64,000 nt of DNA, taken from assembly GCA_002499195.1 (NCBI GenBank), contig DAKS01000022.1, positions 1 to 64,000 of the forward strand. The letters run 5' to 3'. The notes under the pieces are model-generated. The model ran no database searches. It was not told the origin of the DNA and saw only the letters and a program-made list of their open reading frames with translations. Numbering within the stretch: position 1 is the stretch's first letter; the number at the start of each line of letters is the position of its first letter. This document shows, one piece after another, positions 19,901 to 26,581 of the stretch. The stretch comes from Euryarchaeota archaeon UBA443 (GTDB lineage: Archaea; Thermoplasmatota; Poseidoniia; Poseidoniales; Poseidoniaceae). Made by a program: the position numbers and the translations under genes.

Positions 19901-20133
19901 ACGAACCACGAACTGCTCGAGGACCATCAGGTCCAGCACCTGGTCCAAGCGGTCCCGCGCCTGGTACAGGTCCATCAGGACCGCCTCCAGTTGAAGAGGA
20001 GGAAAAAGAAGACACCAGTTGGATCGTCGAACAACGTACCGATGATGATGGAACCGAATGGGCTCAAAGCGAAGATGGAACTTGGTACTACCGTGAACCG
20101 GATCAAAGCGATTGGGTTGAATGGGAAGATTAG
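10981..20133 (+). CDS. Giant membrane-anchored surface protein, seven DNRLRE/FN3-like repeats plus Ig-like domains
   Basis: The 3050-residue product has an N-terminal signal/anchor (TAVTLILMFLFADVFVPSAF, residues 13-32). Seven repeats follow, each a DNRLRE-like beta domain plus a fibronectin-like module. DNRLRE domains start near residues 55, 375, 704, 1034, 1360, 1702 and 2010 (for example DTYIDSGMPNSNYGSETEL), a period of about 330 residues. Each second module opens with a P-DG/NG-W...P...W pattern. From about 2195 to 2915 come Big_2-type Ig-like domains. A single helix near 2930-2955 leads to an acidic (DDDDWDDDYDDDDD), Pro/Gly-rich cytoplasmic tail ending in a Trp/Tyr-rich segment. It is probably an S-layer-associated adhesin or carbohydrate-binding stalk (inference). 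Confidence 0.82.
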   Translation: MRNSTTNRNVFTAVTLILMFLFADVFVPSAFPAPELLEEESSVQHVISTINPSLDTYIDSDYPNDDYAGEDTGLLGIAGTSDSRLLISFPLNFASTDTIHSARLDLVCSNSGATNGLAVYPASTSVAWDENATWNSRDGILMWGEPGADDGADRSDWEPPIVTSPLGPSGGSSNVQLNVTALAQSAVASSASALEILVSAYGSQYDCAMNESLNIAERPSLRVDSSTTTAGSGGLITPNFVEDGAPLMSGDFYLSADLTPSMTWTSYSGIMAEVQLSLSDGFKSDQDNYNWLYNSDIHTSSFTLSGTTGSLDIPSSDAFENGTFMHYRMRAMDSTGTLSSWTSGHFFLPNHDVTLNDDGTASIAVDLDDLSTDFVFIEDAVADEHSKNTNYGSSATLEAKLSSNKESIPHFRLSFDALGMHSNATILDASLNLTRSTSSGSATLALHEMDNDGSWIEGELTWLRKKTNQWWKSGGRGLLSHASDSGVMGSQIDDDFSFDLTSVLQQHVDNGNTGVIDLAITARSQNGAYAANNGVDSVTFHSSDAVNDGDKPYLYIKYDWSTPVTVAPSFTSPWDGETLWNQTGHNFTGNTTPTLTWAASTSSSYDMIFELSTDSLFHDRVALIDTRIDTDFAPSDGELSFTGSESLESGHMYNWRMLHVDSDGRHGEWSYSSFLISGLNSTWLGGDRYEFRLKQGNASSDGLHPACDDTYIDSGMPNSNYGSETELQVSYNTIPSETTVLFGCDLSTTFLPSGYAVESANLEFHLSDFPFGTPVVGAWENTQHGWTEDGATWATYDGTNTWNSVGAKGSERSSLLDSVSIGSGFTSSSSVNWNVTLAVQNAMRDNHSADFILGIVGAGSGQIRDVLFHPGTAVETKRPELSFVYVPGSNAIPIEPMPVLPLNGTWSVAPGINPEPVHRPLMNWTHSSAVSISGYAIQMDTVQSFDSNDMSIETSWSNSGFDLTNNSFTPTSDLDDGKTWYWRVRAISATNQLGNWSETFHFNLPSLVTWNLSSTSAAVEIRHHEAMPNLQLPHFIDTWVAEGGVEGQQNHSTSTSLKVGELGSGYHTSALLKIPLNQLPTPSNARVTNAELNMWAQAGSDTNVQVAVRPVLQTWTTGLNNSTYDGTNSWSADGGRAIGTDVGSLSDLSASDSADWMDWDVTELVQAAMANGDSYLSIALMTSDSSDALITFTSTDGLATQQPWLNLTWTDGTASIPTVAASNALPLDGTISWDLSGHVPEPSTRPVMSWTHSNAANIDDWKVFIQNDPTDIMEGFTIYDSRVDSALFDVQSLSFQPSSDLSTNQSIRWFVQPVNDEMLGPRSSSSIFHIPHDIGNEINSTWGYINVSEGGFLPDLNEPSGFIVDTTLDSSAANANLYNSGTINVGRSFYSGGQSQRSSFIVSVDLTKLPINGTYEIMDAFFTMNTKSTSYGEVFWTPSLINTAFDGDANWNNATNSTQWNTPGAYHSTDTDIPFYASEEIFWDDPYQIGDITGLLQQAVANGATSLDFLVQAEENDSSVDGRIDMYSSNEVSADLRPSLNITYRMTNPYIASSPTGLIPADGAALWNLSEPRPSGADEVNLTWTPPSSNESGYILCFAGDQRMVRSSGCIDLGDSTQLSENDLIWDAANTTLLLQEVEDTGDTWVYWRTLSYQGVVDDYYRFGEWSQVNKFRIPEDQGSDDGAGNHTVNLSSGSIFEDTGLLPGAPDAYTISSALNTNYGGSTTLKLGAGSSGDHEIFIEFDLSQMPWPSAMTPTSTMLRLYRSQVAGVSPLTVSAHACSTFNEASVTALQPPTCSATEITRSTLSVTPPSGWLEWDITSLAQSNIANGNMTMTIQLKAVGTGSSLHTFTSGESSSESLRPTLRIDYVDNVAGVVPPAQPVLLSPLDGAVLYDTTTNLLDSLDKPVLNWNTVSGATGYIVTIRNASGQYTFKSATSSQITGTSFTFADNVAPGSTFEWWVQAINGSIPGPSSSRWIVGIGDPQTSDNNDHTWTYEFQTGNEIEELAHTNIQDVSIFSGLPDTNLDGNANVIGIDAAQDEYRMLLSVDFGQIPFNPSMNVHSVDIEMYLEDLNHGAGATGMTFTVHRILTTGWSETTATWNGTGSTAWSAAGMQAGVDYDATPIDTVFISNSQSIDTWIPFNLGHRMMYIDGLHSWIIIGTPTQGWMEADFADNSATDASLRPLLQMNYTDIDSVTISPTATTTDADSTVQFSASTFDYNSLVASVPVVWSVSSGSIDSTGLFTPTTVGTHTVSACFGVICEDETVTVSPGAPVDLSVTPLSATITTDQTLQLTANVIDQNGNTVPGESITFTPSNGTMGGTFGDVFQPYTVGGQTVTVTWGTTSIIVNILVELGAPTDIELTGCSGVVPAGTECEITTTLYDQFGNIIPLTEAGALSYTVNDGLYSEATNMYFADNVGTWQLSVNSAIGLVDSITIQTGHGQMASLEIIPSAWDITADDVIFLNTTRIDVQGNRLSVVLPLENWTSISDGALNITLDHPVQWIPNGLGGRVISAQYETIFESITINVTKGVMVDMVLIVDSQDADGATYGMTSDETLVVKAKASDGKGNRWTIDVNWTVAHPDWSEQSVLLYPLSDETEFMPILSSSTAYVVRAEYTFDGQLFSEVVNVEVSEGIIQVFTMNTIASNGDTGTVYNISADHSIDFSVSLSDGDLNPLDYDVLTWLFEDTDSGEVTDFTTDFVANGYQWEATTVGNYRILAYVENADGFNYTRSVDISVYHGVAVSLDHELNTFDEDAGDDIDIAITGTDSDGNTFPQDVEWNEDGSTSDRIIPGDNPGTYVYKSEAAGDHVMEYSTPGASNTFELKISPQMIVDFIEVELSAVTVEQQASIEVTVQAFDRFANPIPVPSSARVDATGRGTVESTGQGTWKVTTLDSGPQTITVSAGQVSENYEIEVTGTFGGFFAAGGTIYYIGAVLLGLIIVIVLVLLVMALRSGRDDDDWDDDYDDDDDDYDEPRTARGPSGPAPGPSGPAPGTGPSGPPPVEEEEKEDTSWIVEQRTDDDGTEWAQSEDGTWYYREPDQSDWVEWED

Positions 20134-20141
20134 GTGAAAGC

Positions 20142-22733
20142 ATGAACCAGCAACGCTCCGCAGTAGTCCTCTGCAGTTTGTTGCTTGCTTCTTTGTTTGC
20201 TACACTTCCAGCAGTGGCTGCTGGTCCACCCGCTCAAATTGTGATCTCAACGCCTTCTACCGTGATTTCTTCAGATGGCGTATTACAAATGGAAGCAACA
20301 TTGTATGATGCTCTAAACAACGTCGTTGATGGCGAAATCACATGGTCTACAAGCAATGGAACAATCGAACAAAGCGGATTGTTCTTCCCGTGGTCGGCAG
20401 GTCAAGTTACCATCCGTGCTGATCATGGTGGATTCAACGATACCGTTATCGTAACTGTTGTTGCCGGTTTTGGTCAATCTATCGAGATTAATACGAGTGC
20501 ACAACCACGAGCGAAATTCCCGTTTACACTGCAAGCAAATCTCATTGATTCGCATGATAATCCCCGTTCAGGACAAGATGTCGTTTGGACAGTGGATGGA
20601 ATGTACATTGGGCAAGGAGAACCGTCTTGGACTCCTCCATCGCTTGGATTGTACGAAGTCGTTGCACGATACGATCAATTGGAAGAACAGATAACTATGG
20701 AAGCTATTGCAGGTGATCCATACGAATTTGTTTTCGCTGATGATTTGATTGTACGAAGTGGAGATGGATTGCAACTCTATCCAGATCTTGTCGACACATT
20801 TGGTCAAAAGATGAACAATACACTCGCAGGAAACAAGTTTTGGGATGTTGAGAATGGTACGATTACACCAGTAGGTTTCTACTATGCTTCTGCTCCGGGA
20901 ATCTGGAACCTTTCCGTACGAGCTGGAGCTGTTTGGGGGAATAGTACCATCCGTGTAATTCCTGCTGATGCATCGATCGTAGAAATCCAAATTACTCCAC
21001 AAGAGGATGTGTACGTCTCAGGAGAAACCTACCTGCTCGAGGCTATTCGTACAGATTCACAAGGCTACTCATCGCCCGTTCCAATTCCTATCGGAAATTG
21101 GTCGATCGACAATGGGATACTCTCACAAGTAGATAACGAAGTCCATTGGACTCCTGGACAAACCGGTCAATTTAGTATGCATGTTGTTGATTCGGATGTA
21201 CCTGCTTCTGCGAATGTTGAGGTAATGCATGGTTCTGCTGATACGACAAGGCTGGCTTCCAGTCAATCCAGTGTTTCGGCCGGTACACAATTTGCATTGG
21301 TTCATGAAGCGATAGATTCGTTTGGAAATGTTTGGCAGACAGAGGCGAATATCACTCAAACCAATGGCGTATTTGCGAGCGTTGATATCTTCAATTCATA
21401 TGTTTCTGTGATGCCTAAACAAGTTGAATCAATTGGGTTTACTGCCAACTACTTCAATGCTTCAACAGGTGTTCTTCATCAGTCGCAATGGTCGAGTGAA
21501 ATCTTACCGGGTCGTCTCGCTTTCATTGAATTACCAGAATCCGGTACAGAGGTTGCAGCAGATTCCTATCTCGACTTCGATCCACAATTCAAGGATGCAT
21601 ATGGAAACACAATCCCTCATGTGGCTGTTAATTGGACTATCTCTGGCCAGGACCGAACACTAGAGATTAGAATGGCTGATGGAAAATGGTATCCAACCGA
21701 AACCGGTGAGCATGAAATACGTGCCAATGCTGACGGTGTGTTTGCAGCAGTTAGGATTAACGTTGTTCCAGGGGCTGGAACATCCTTGCTTACTGATAGT
21801 GATACAGGATTGACCATTGAAGCAGGTGTTTCTTCCGATCTCTTCGTTGAACTGGTCGATGTTCATGGAAATACTGCTCCTGCTGAAAGTGTGGAATTGG
21901 TGTCGGGTGATTTCGTACTCTTCGAAGCATCTTCCAGTGGCCGCGGTTTTTGGCAACTCACAGGAGTTACGAGTGGAGTGTATGAACTTGAACTTGCTCA
22001 AGGCGATGCTGAACACACTATTCCATTGACAATCACTCCAGGTCAACCCGTACGAGTGATTACTGGTATGGCGAACGAGACACGCAGTCAAGGCGAAGTA
22101 ACTCTCATCACTGTATGGGCTGAAGATTCGCAAGGTAATAGAGTTGAAGTCAATCCTGACCAAACAAGTCTATCCTGTACATCCGGAAAAGCAACACACA
22201 TCAAGTCGGATACTTGGGAGGTTGAACTTGAAGAAGCAGGATCAGACCGTTCATGTACCGTTACATGGAATGGTTTGATTTCGCAACAATTCTATGATGT
22301 TGATTCTGTTTTACTCAGTGGCGCTCTTGGATCAACCAACACAGCAGTTTCGATAATCATCGGACTCTTGTTGATGATTTTCGTTGTATTGATTGTTCTT
22401 ATCCGCCGCGGCAACGCAAAGGATGAGGATTGGGATGAGGATGAATTCTACGAAGTTTCAGAGGATGAAGAGGAGCGACTCATCGACGATTCCGAAGATG
22501 TGGTGGATGAAGTCTTAACAACACCTTCAGAAACACCACAGAATGAAACATATTCTGAACCAGATCTTAGTTCTGATATGCGTCAACAACTGGCAACCAA
22601 GGCTGGGCAAGTTGGCGTTATGCAAGCAGCTCCTGGTACAAATCAAGGTGAAACAGGATGGTACGTTGATGCAAGTACAGAGTTGCAGTACTGGAATGTT
22701 GGTGACGATGGTTCCTGGACTCGAGTTCAGTGA
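20142..22733 (+). CDS. Membrane-anchored Ig-like repeat surface protein
   Basis: The ATG at 20142 follows AGGTGA at 20132-20137 and starts a signal peptide (SAVVLCSLLLASLFATLPAVAA), so it is preferred to an in-frame start at 20121. The 863-residue product is a string of Big_2/invasin-like Ig modules (for example ISTPSTVISSDGVLQMEATL followed by WSTSNGTIEQSGLF) that match the Ig part of the giant neighbour. A helix near residues 738-757 (SIIIGLLLMIFVVLIVLI) is followed by an acidic tail and a C-terminal GWYVDASTELQYWNVGDDG. It starts 8 nt after the giant gene, so they are co-transcribed and probably work together at the cell surface. Confidence 0.78.
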   Translation: MNQQRSAVVLCSLLLASLFATLPAVAAGPPAQIVISTPSTVISSDGVLQMEATLYDALNNVVDGEITWSTSNGTIEQSGLFFPWSAGQVTIRADHGGFNDTVIVTVVAGFGQSIEINTSAQPRAKFPFTLQANLIDSHDNPRSGQDVVWTVDGMYIGQGEPSWTPPSLGLYEVVARYDQLEEQITMEAIAGDPYEFVFADDLIVRSGDGLQLYPDLVDTFGQKMNNTLAGNKFWDVENGTITPVGFYYASAPGIWNLSVRAGAVWGNSTIRVIPADASIVEIQITPQEDVYVSGETYLLEAIRTDSQGYSSPVPIPIGNWSIDNGILSQVDNEVHWTPGQTGQFSMHVVDSDVPASANVEVMHGSADTTRLASSQSSVSAGTQFALVHEAIDSFGNVWQTEANITQTNGVFASVDIFNSYVSVMPKQVESIGFTANYFNASTGVLHQSQWSSEILPGRLAFIELPESGTEVAADSYLDFDPQFKDAYGNTIPHVAVNWTISGQDRTLEIRMADGKWYPTETGEHEIRANADGVFAAVRINVVPGAGTSLLTDSDTGLTIEAGVSSDLFVELVDVHGNTAPAESVELVSGDFVLFEASSSGRGFWQLTGVTSGVYELELAQGDAEHTIPLTITPGQPVRVITGMANETRSQGEVTLITVWAEDSQGNRVEVNPDQTSLSCTSGKATHIKSDTWEVELEEAGSDRSCTVTWNGLISQQFYDVDSVLLSGALGSTNTAVSIIIGLLLMIFVVLIVLIRRGNAKDEDWDEDEFYEVSEDEEERLIDDSEDVVDEVLTTPSETPQNETYSEPDLSSDMRQQLATKAGQVGVMQAAPGTNQGETGWYVDASTELQYWNVGDDGSWTRVQ

Positions 22734-24724
22734 TGGTCAGTGATGCAATGGGCGTTGAAGAACATCGTAATTGGAACGATGTTGATTATTCTGGATTATT
22801 GAATGGTCAAGCATTCCCTCCAGATTTTATGTGGGGGGTGGCAACCGCTTCACATCAAATTGAAGGAGGCAATACCAATAATTGGACTCGCTTTGAACCA
22901 AATTCAAAGAGTGGTCAGTTAAGCGGAGATGCTTGCGATCATTGGAATCGAAAAGAACAGGATATTGAACTAATAACAAATCTTAACGTAACTCATTACA
23001 GATTTTCCTTAGAATGGAGCCGCATTGAACCTGAAATGGGGATATGGGATGAAGACGCAATCGCTTGGTACAGTGATCTAGTCGATCGCTTACTTGAGCG
23101 AGGAATTCAACCTATGGTGACGCTTCATCATTTTACAAATCCACTCTGGTGGGAAGATTTAGGTGCTTTCGAAAAAGAATCTAACATCATTTACTGGATT
23201 CGTTTTAGTTCGAAGATGTTTGAAGTATTGAGCGATCGTGTTGAGTGGTGGTGTACAATCAATGAACCTGCAGTTTATGCTTCGATGGGTTATGTGCTTG
23301 GAGAATTTCCACCAGGGCAGCGTTCATTCAAGAAAACACGACAGGTTTCACTCAACCTGATGCGTGCTCATGCTCGTTGTTATCACACGCTTAAGTCAAT
23401 GGAACATGGTTCAAGTGCGAAGATTGGACTTGTTAAGAACATCAATATTTTCGATCCGTATAGACGCTGGAATCCATTGCACCGGTTTCAAGCAAACCTT
23501 CTCGATGGAATGTTCAACCGTTGCTGGATTAAAGGACTGAAGACAGGTCGCTTCAAACCTCCTTCAGCATTCCGTAGTGTTTCGATTGAAGGGCTCCAAG
23601 GCAGCAGTGATTTTATCGGTTTGAATTATTACACGCATCTCCTTACCACGCCGTTTATGCCAACAAAGGTTGAGATCGATCCACTCATTCGTCCTTGGGA
23701 AGAGAGAACAGATTTCCGTTATCCGATGTATGCGGAGGGTTTGGAGCGAGCATTCGAAATGGTCGCTTCGCTCAATATACCCATTATCGTTACAGAGAAC
23801 GGTGTGGCGGATGATGATGATGATATGCGCCCAGAACATATTCGTAGGCATTTGCAAATTACTTCAGAGGCTATTGCAAACGGATATGATATTCTAGGAT
23901 TCTATCATTGGAGTTTAATGGATAATTTCGAATGGGCTGAAGGATATGAACAATGTTTTGGCTTATATCATGTTGATTTGGAAACGAAAAAACGAACTCT
24001 TCGAGATAGTGGTGCATTGTATGCTTCCATTGCCAAATCACATCGTATGCCTCAAGTGGTTATTCTTGCAGGTGGCCTTGGGAGCCGACTTGGTAAGAAA
24101 ACACAACATCTACCAAAGTCATTAATCGAAGTTGGAGGAAAACCAATCTTGTCTCATATTCTCGATTGGGTCAAAGGTCAAGGTTGTAACCGCGTACTTG
24201 TTTTGACAGGACATCATGGTGAACAGTTCGATGGATTCATTCATCCTGGCATCGAACTAACCTTCGTCAAGGAACCTAAGCAAATGGGAACAGGAGGCGC
24301 TTTGTGGAATGCAAGAGAATCTCTTGAGGACGAATTCATTCTCCTTTGGGGGGACGACTACCATCCGATTGACTATAGCCCATTGGTCAATTATCATCGA
24401 AGAGAATCATCTCGTTTGACAATGACGGTAACAACCGAACATGAAATGATGAATCTCCATCATGAGAACGGTCGTTTGGTTCAATATTCAAAAGAAGAGC
24501 AAACACCTGAAGAATTCAATGGATATGAGGCTGGAACGTCCGTTGTAAGCAAATCTGTTGTTTTAGAGTTTGGAAAGGATGGCCCTTGGTCTTGGGAAAA
24601 CACAGTCTATTCCGCACTTTCAAAAGGTATCCATGTCCATCTGGACTCAACAAAGTTCTGGGATATGGGTACGCCTGAACGCCTAGAGAAGTTAGATCAA
24701 TTCTTCAACGAATCCAGGTCGTGA
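22733..24724 (+). CDS. GH1 beta-glycosidase fused to a sugar-1-phosphate nucleotidyltransferase
   Basis: Residues about 25-438 form a complete glycoside hydrolase family 1 barrel: FMWGVATASHQIEGG near 33, acid/base TINEP (Glu near 178), nucleophile VTENG (Glu near 355), and GYFHWSLMDNFEW-like GFYHWSLMDNFEWAEGY. No signal peptide is seen, so it is cytosolic. At about residue 440 a second enzyme starts without a linker: VVILAGGLGSRL, then HLPKSLIEVGGKPIL and GTGGALWNA, the signature of HddC/RfbA-like nucleotidyltransferases that make NDP-sugars. An in-frame ATG at 24047 sits exactly at the junction. The gene overlaps the preceding stop (TGATG); GTG 22730 and ATG 22748 are alternative starts. 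Its 3' end overlaps the convergent sugar-kinase gene. Confidence 0.88.
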   Translation: MVSDAMGVEEHRNWNDVDYSGLLNGQAFPPDFMWGVATASHQIEGGNTNNWTRFEPNSKSGQLSGDACDHWNRKEQDIELITNLNVTHYRFSLEWSRIEPEMGIWDEDAIAWYSDLVDRLLERGIQPMVTLHHFTNPLWWEDLGAFEKESNIIYWIRFSSKMFEVLSDRVEWWCTINEPAVYASMGYVLGEFPPGQRSFKKTRQVSLNLMRAHARCYHTLKSMEHGSSAKIGLVKNINIFDPYRRWNPLHRFQANLLDGMFNRCWIKGLKTGRFKPPSAFRSVSIEGLQGSSDFIGLNYYTHLLTTPFMPTKVEIDPLIRPWEERTDFRYPMYAEGLERAFEMVASLNIPIIVTENGVADDDDDMRPEHIRRHLQITSEAIANGYDILGFYHWSLMDNFEWAEGYEQCFGLYHVDLETKKRTLRDSGALYASIAKSHRMPQVVILAGGLGSRLGKKTQHLPKSLIEVGGKPILSHILDWVKGQGCNRVLVLTGHHGEQFDGFIHPGIELTFVKEPKQMGTGGALWNARESLEDEFILLWGDDYHPIDYSPLVNYHRRESSRLTMTVTTEHEMMNLHHENGRLVQYSKEEQTPEEFNGYEAGTSVVSKSVVLEFGKDGPWSWENTVYSALSKGIHVHLDSTKFWDMGTPERLEKLDQFFNESRS

Positions 24725-25525
24725 TGGGATAACAATTGGATGTTCGAAAAGAACGTCTTCATCCTCAACAAGTACTAGGATCATGCCACCAAAACCTCCT
24801 CCCATCATCCGTGCACCTAACACGCCATCCATATTCTGAAGTGATTGAACGAGCGAATCAATTTCTGCTGTGCTAACTCCAATCATCATCAATGATTCGT
24901 GTGTTGCGTTCAGTAATTTACCCAATTGTTCTTTTGTAGAATTGATAGCACAATGAACCCTTTCGTTCTCATTTTGGACGTGGAGTTGTTTGGTTTCCTC
25001 ACTCGCAGTTTGCCGATAATCGTGGGAATTGAGAGTTCTGTGAATCTCTGAATCAATAATCTTGAACTTCCATGTGGGTGGAAATGGAATAGTCTTTGTT
25101 TCAAGGGATGAAAAGTCAATCATTGTACAATGATGTTCCATCGAATACATCATCGTCATTTGATCGAGGAGGCCACACTGTGTTCCAAGGACAATATGTT
25201 CGAGTCGTTGTGCTTCTTCGCATGCATCTTGCTTGTTTATTGAATCACCATGGATGCATAGGACGATACTCAGGCATAGTGCTGCAGAAGAGGACATTCC
25301 CTTACCAATGGGTATCGTACTGTTAACCTCCAATCTTGCTGGTGGCCCGTCTGCTTCTTTCCATAATTCTACGACAGTTTGGTCTCCATATATTCCAGAA
25401 TCAATGAACTCCGCTTCAAGGATAAGTCTGTGCTGTGATGCAAAGGCTAAGGAAACCCCTCCAGCATAATCGGTGTGTTCTCCTATGATGTTGATTCGAC
25501 CAGGTATTGAGGCGCGACGAATCAT
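24692..25525 (-). CDS. GHMP sugar kinase, galactokinase-like
   Basis: The ATG at 25525 begins MIRRASIPGRINIIGEHTDY, the galactokinase-type signature at the very N-terminus. The ATP-loop motif PIGKGMSSSAAL follows near residue 80, then GTQCGLLDQMT with the likely catalytic Asp near 130, and the C-terminal GARMMGGGFGG. GHMP kinases of this group phosphorylate sugars at C1. At 277 residues it is about 70 shorter than typical galactokinases, so the sugar may differ. It shares 33 bp at the 3' end with the GH1-nucleotidyltransferase gene, whose second domain would use a sugar-1-phosphate, and its start overlaps the upstream nuclease gene by 4 nt. Longer in-frame starts would sit inside the nuclease gene. 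Confidence 0.85.
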   Translation of the reverse strand: MIRRASIPGRINIIGEHTDYAGGVSLAFASQHRLILEAEFIDSGIYGDQTVVELWKEADGPPARLEVNSTIPIGKGMSSSAALCLSIVLCIHGDSINKQDACEEAQRLEHIVLGTQCGLLDQMTMMYSMEHHCTMIDFSSLETKTIPFPPTWKFKIIDSEIHRTLNSHDYRQTASEETKQLHVQNENERVHCAINSTKEQLGKLLNATHESLMMIGVSTAEIDSLVQSLQNMDGVLGARMMGGGFGGMILVLVEDEDVLFEHPIVIPSRPGFVEELI

Positions 25526-26493
25526 TCTTGCACATCCTCGCGAATGTCGAGATCGAACCAAACGGGGAAGTGGTCGGACACATCTGAGCCGCTCATGTTT
25601 CGATCGACTCCCCATCGTTCAAAGAAGCGACCATCAACATCGCTTGTTAGGACAATTCGGTCATATGCACAATGTGTATTTTCAGAATATGTCGTATCAG
25701 CAGAATCAGGAACAACCCAGATATATTCAGGATTACGAATTTCAAGCTGATTCAAATCATAGCTTGATGCATAACTACAATCAGCATTGAAATCACCAAG
25801 TACAATGATGTCCGAATCACTTGAATTGGTTTTGTAGGTTTCAACAACATTGTGTAGTGAAGCGGTTTCATTCACTGCTTGTGCCGGTTTTGTATGCACT
25901 GTAATGAGTGTTATATCCTCGATAATGGTGCCATTCTTTGATAACATTTTGAACGTTGAAATGAACGGTTCACGTTGGAATTCATCAAGTTCTGAATCGT
26001 TATGTAACCAAGAAGATTCAGCGACAAAACGGGATGTTCGATAGTAGAATGCATATTGTTCTTGGCCACTTTGGTCATCTTCTTGTTGTCCAGATCGTTC
26101 ACTAAGAACAAGTCCATAGGTTTCATTTGATTCAGCGTTGATCGCATCCAAGAAATCGTAAGGAACCGTTTGGTCCAAATCTTTGATTTCCTGAATGACA
26201 ACCATATCGTATCGTAATGTGATATCCACAAGTTCGGATATAACATCGGCCTTGCCCATCTTTGTCTCGCCAAAGATCTTGATATTGAAGGTTGCAATTC
26301 GTGCAACATCTTCTCGACTTAGAGATTCAGAACGTGCATCAACATCATCTTCTTCATCGGATTCCACTTCAACATAAACCGTCTTCCATAGTGGACTCTC
26401 ATCTTGATGGACCAAGAGTTGGATGGTCATCGGAAAGAGGATTAACAAAGCAACAAGCATAACGCCTTGCAAAACGCTATCATGCCGTGCCAT
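25522..26493 (-). CDS. Membrane-anchored DNase I-like endonuclease/phosphatase
   Basis: The 323-residue product has an N-terminal signal-anchor (VMLVALLILFPMTIQLLV, residues 11-28), an acidic stalk to about residue 60, then an endonuclease/exonuclease/phosphatase fold. Motifs: ATFNIKIFG, VVIQEIKD (metal Glu), TVHTKPA (catalytic His), LGDFNADCSY (Asp/Asn pair), HCAYDRIVL and SDHFPVW (C-terminal Asp-His). The whole catalytic set of DNase I-type hydrolases is present. With the anchor it should face outside and could degrade extracellular DNA for phosphorus or nucleosides (inference). It is the first gene of a minus-strand pair with the sugar kinase (ATGA overlap). Confidence 0.85.
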   Translation of the reverse strand: MARHDSVLQGVMLVALLILFPMTIQLLVHQDESPLWKTVYVEVESDEEDDVDARSESLSREDVARIATFNIKIFGETKMGKADVISELVDITLRYDMVVIQEIKDLDQTVPYDFLDAINAESNETYGLVLSERSGQQEDDQSGQEQYAFYYRTSRFVAESSWLHNDSELDEFQREPFISTFKMLSKNGTIIEDITLITVHTKPAQAVNETASLHNVVETYKTNSSDSDIIVLGDFNADCSYASSYDLNQLEIRNPEYIWVVPDSADTTYSENTHCAYDRIVLTSDVDGRFFERWGVDRNMSGSDVSDHFPVWFDLDIREDVQE

Positions 26494-26581
26494 GGCTTTG
26501 GATGGACTTCACTGTTATGAATCATCAAGGTTCATTCTATGCCAACCATAGGTTCTTGACGCGAATCCATTTGGTTACGAC

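Noticed and set aside
10981..20133. CRISPR or DNA-level tandem array in the repetitive region
   Set aside because: Repeats are at protein level with a period near 1 kb and diverged DNA; no short identical repeats with spacers seen anywhere in the window.
21660..22163. 167-codon antisense frame opposite the Ig-like gene
   Set aside because: Composition typical of antisense frames; no start signal or motif.
24692..24724. Convergent overlap as a sign of a misassembled end
   Set aside because: Both reading frames keep family motifs near their ends, and short convergent overlaps are common in this window.
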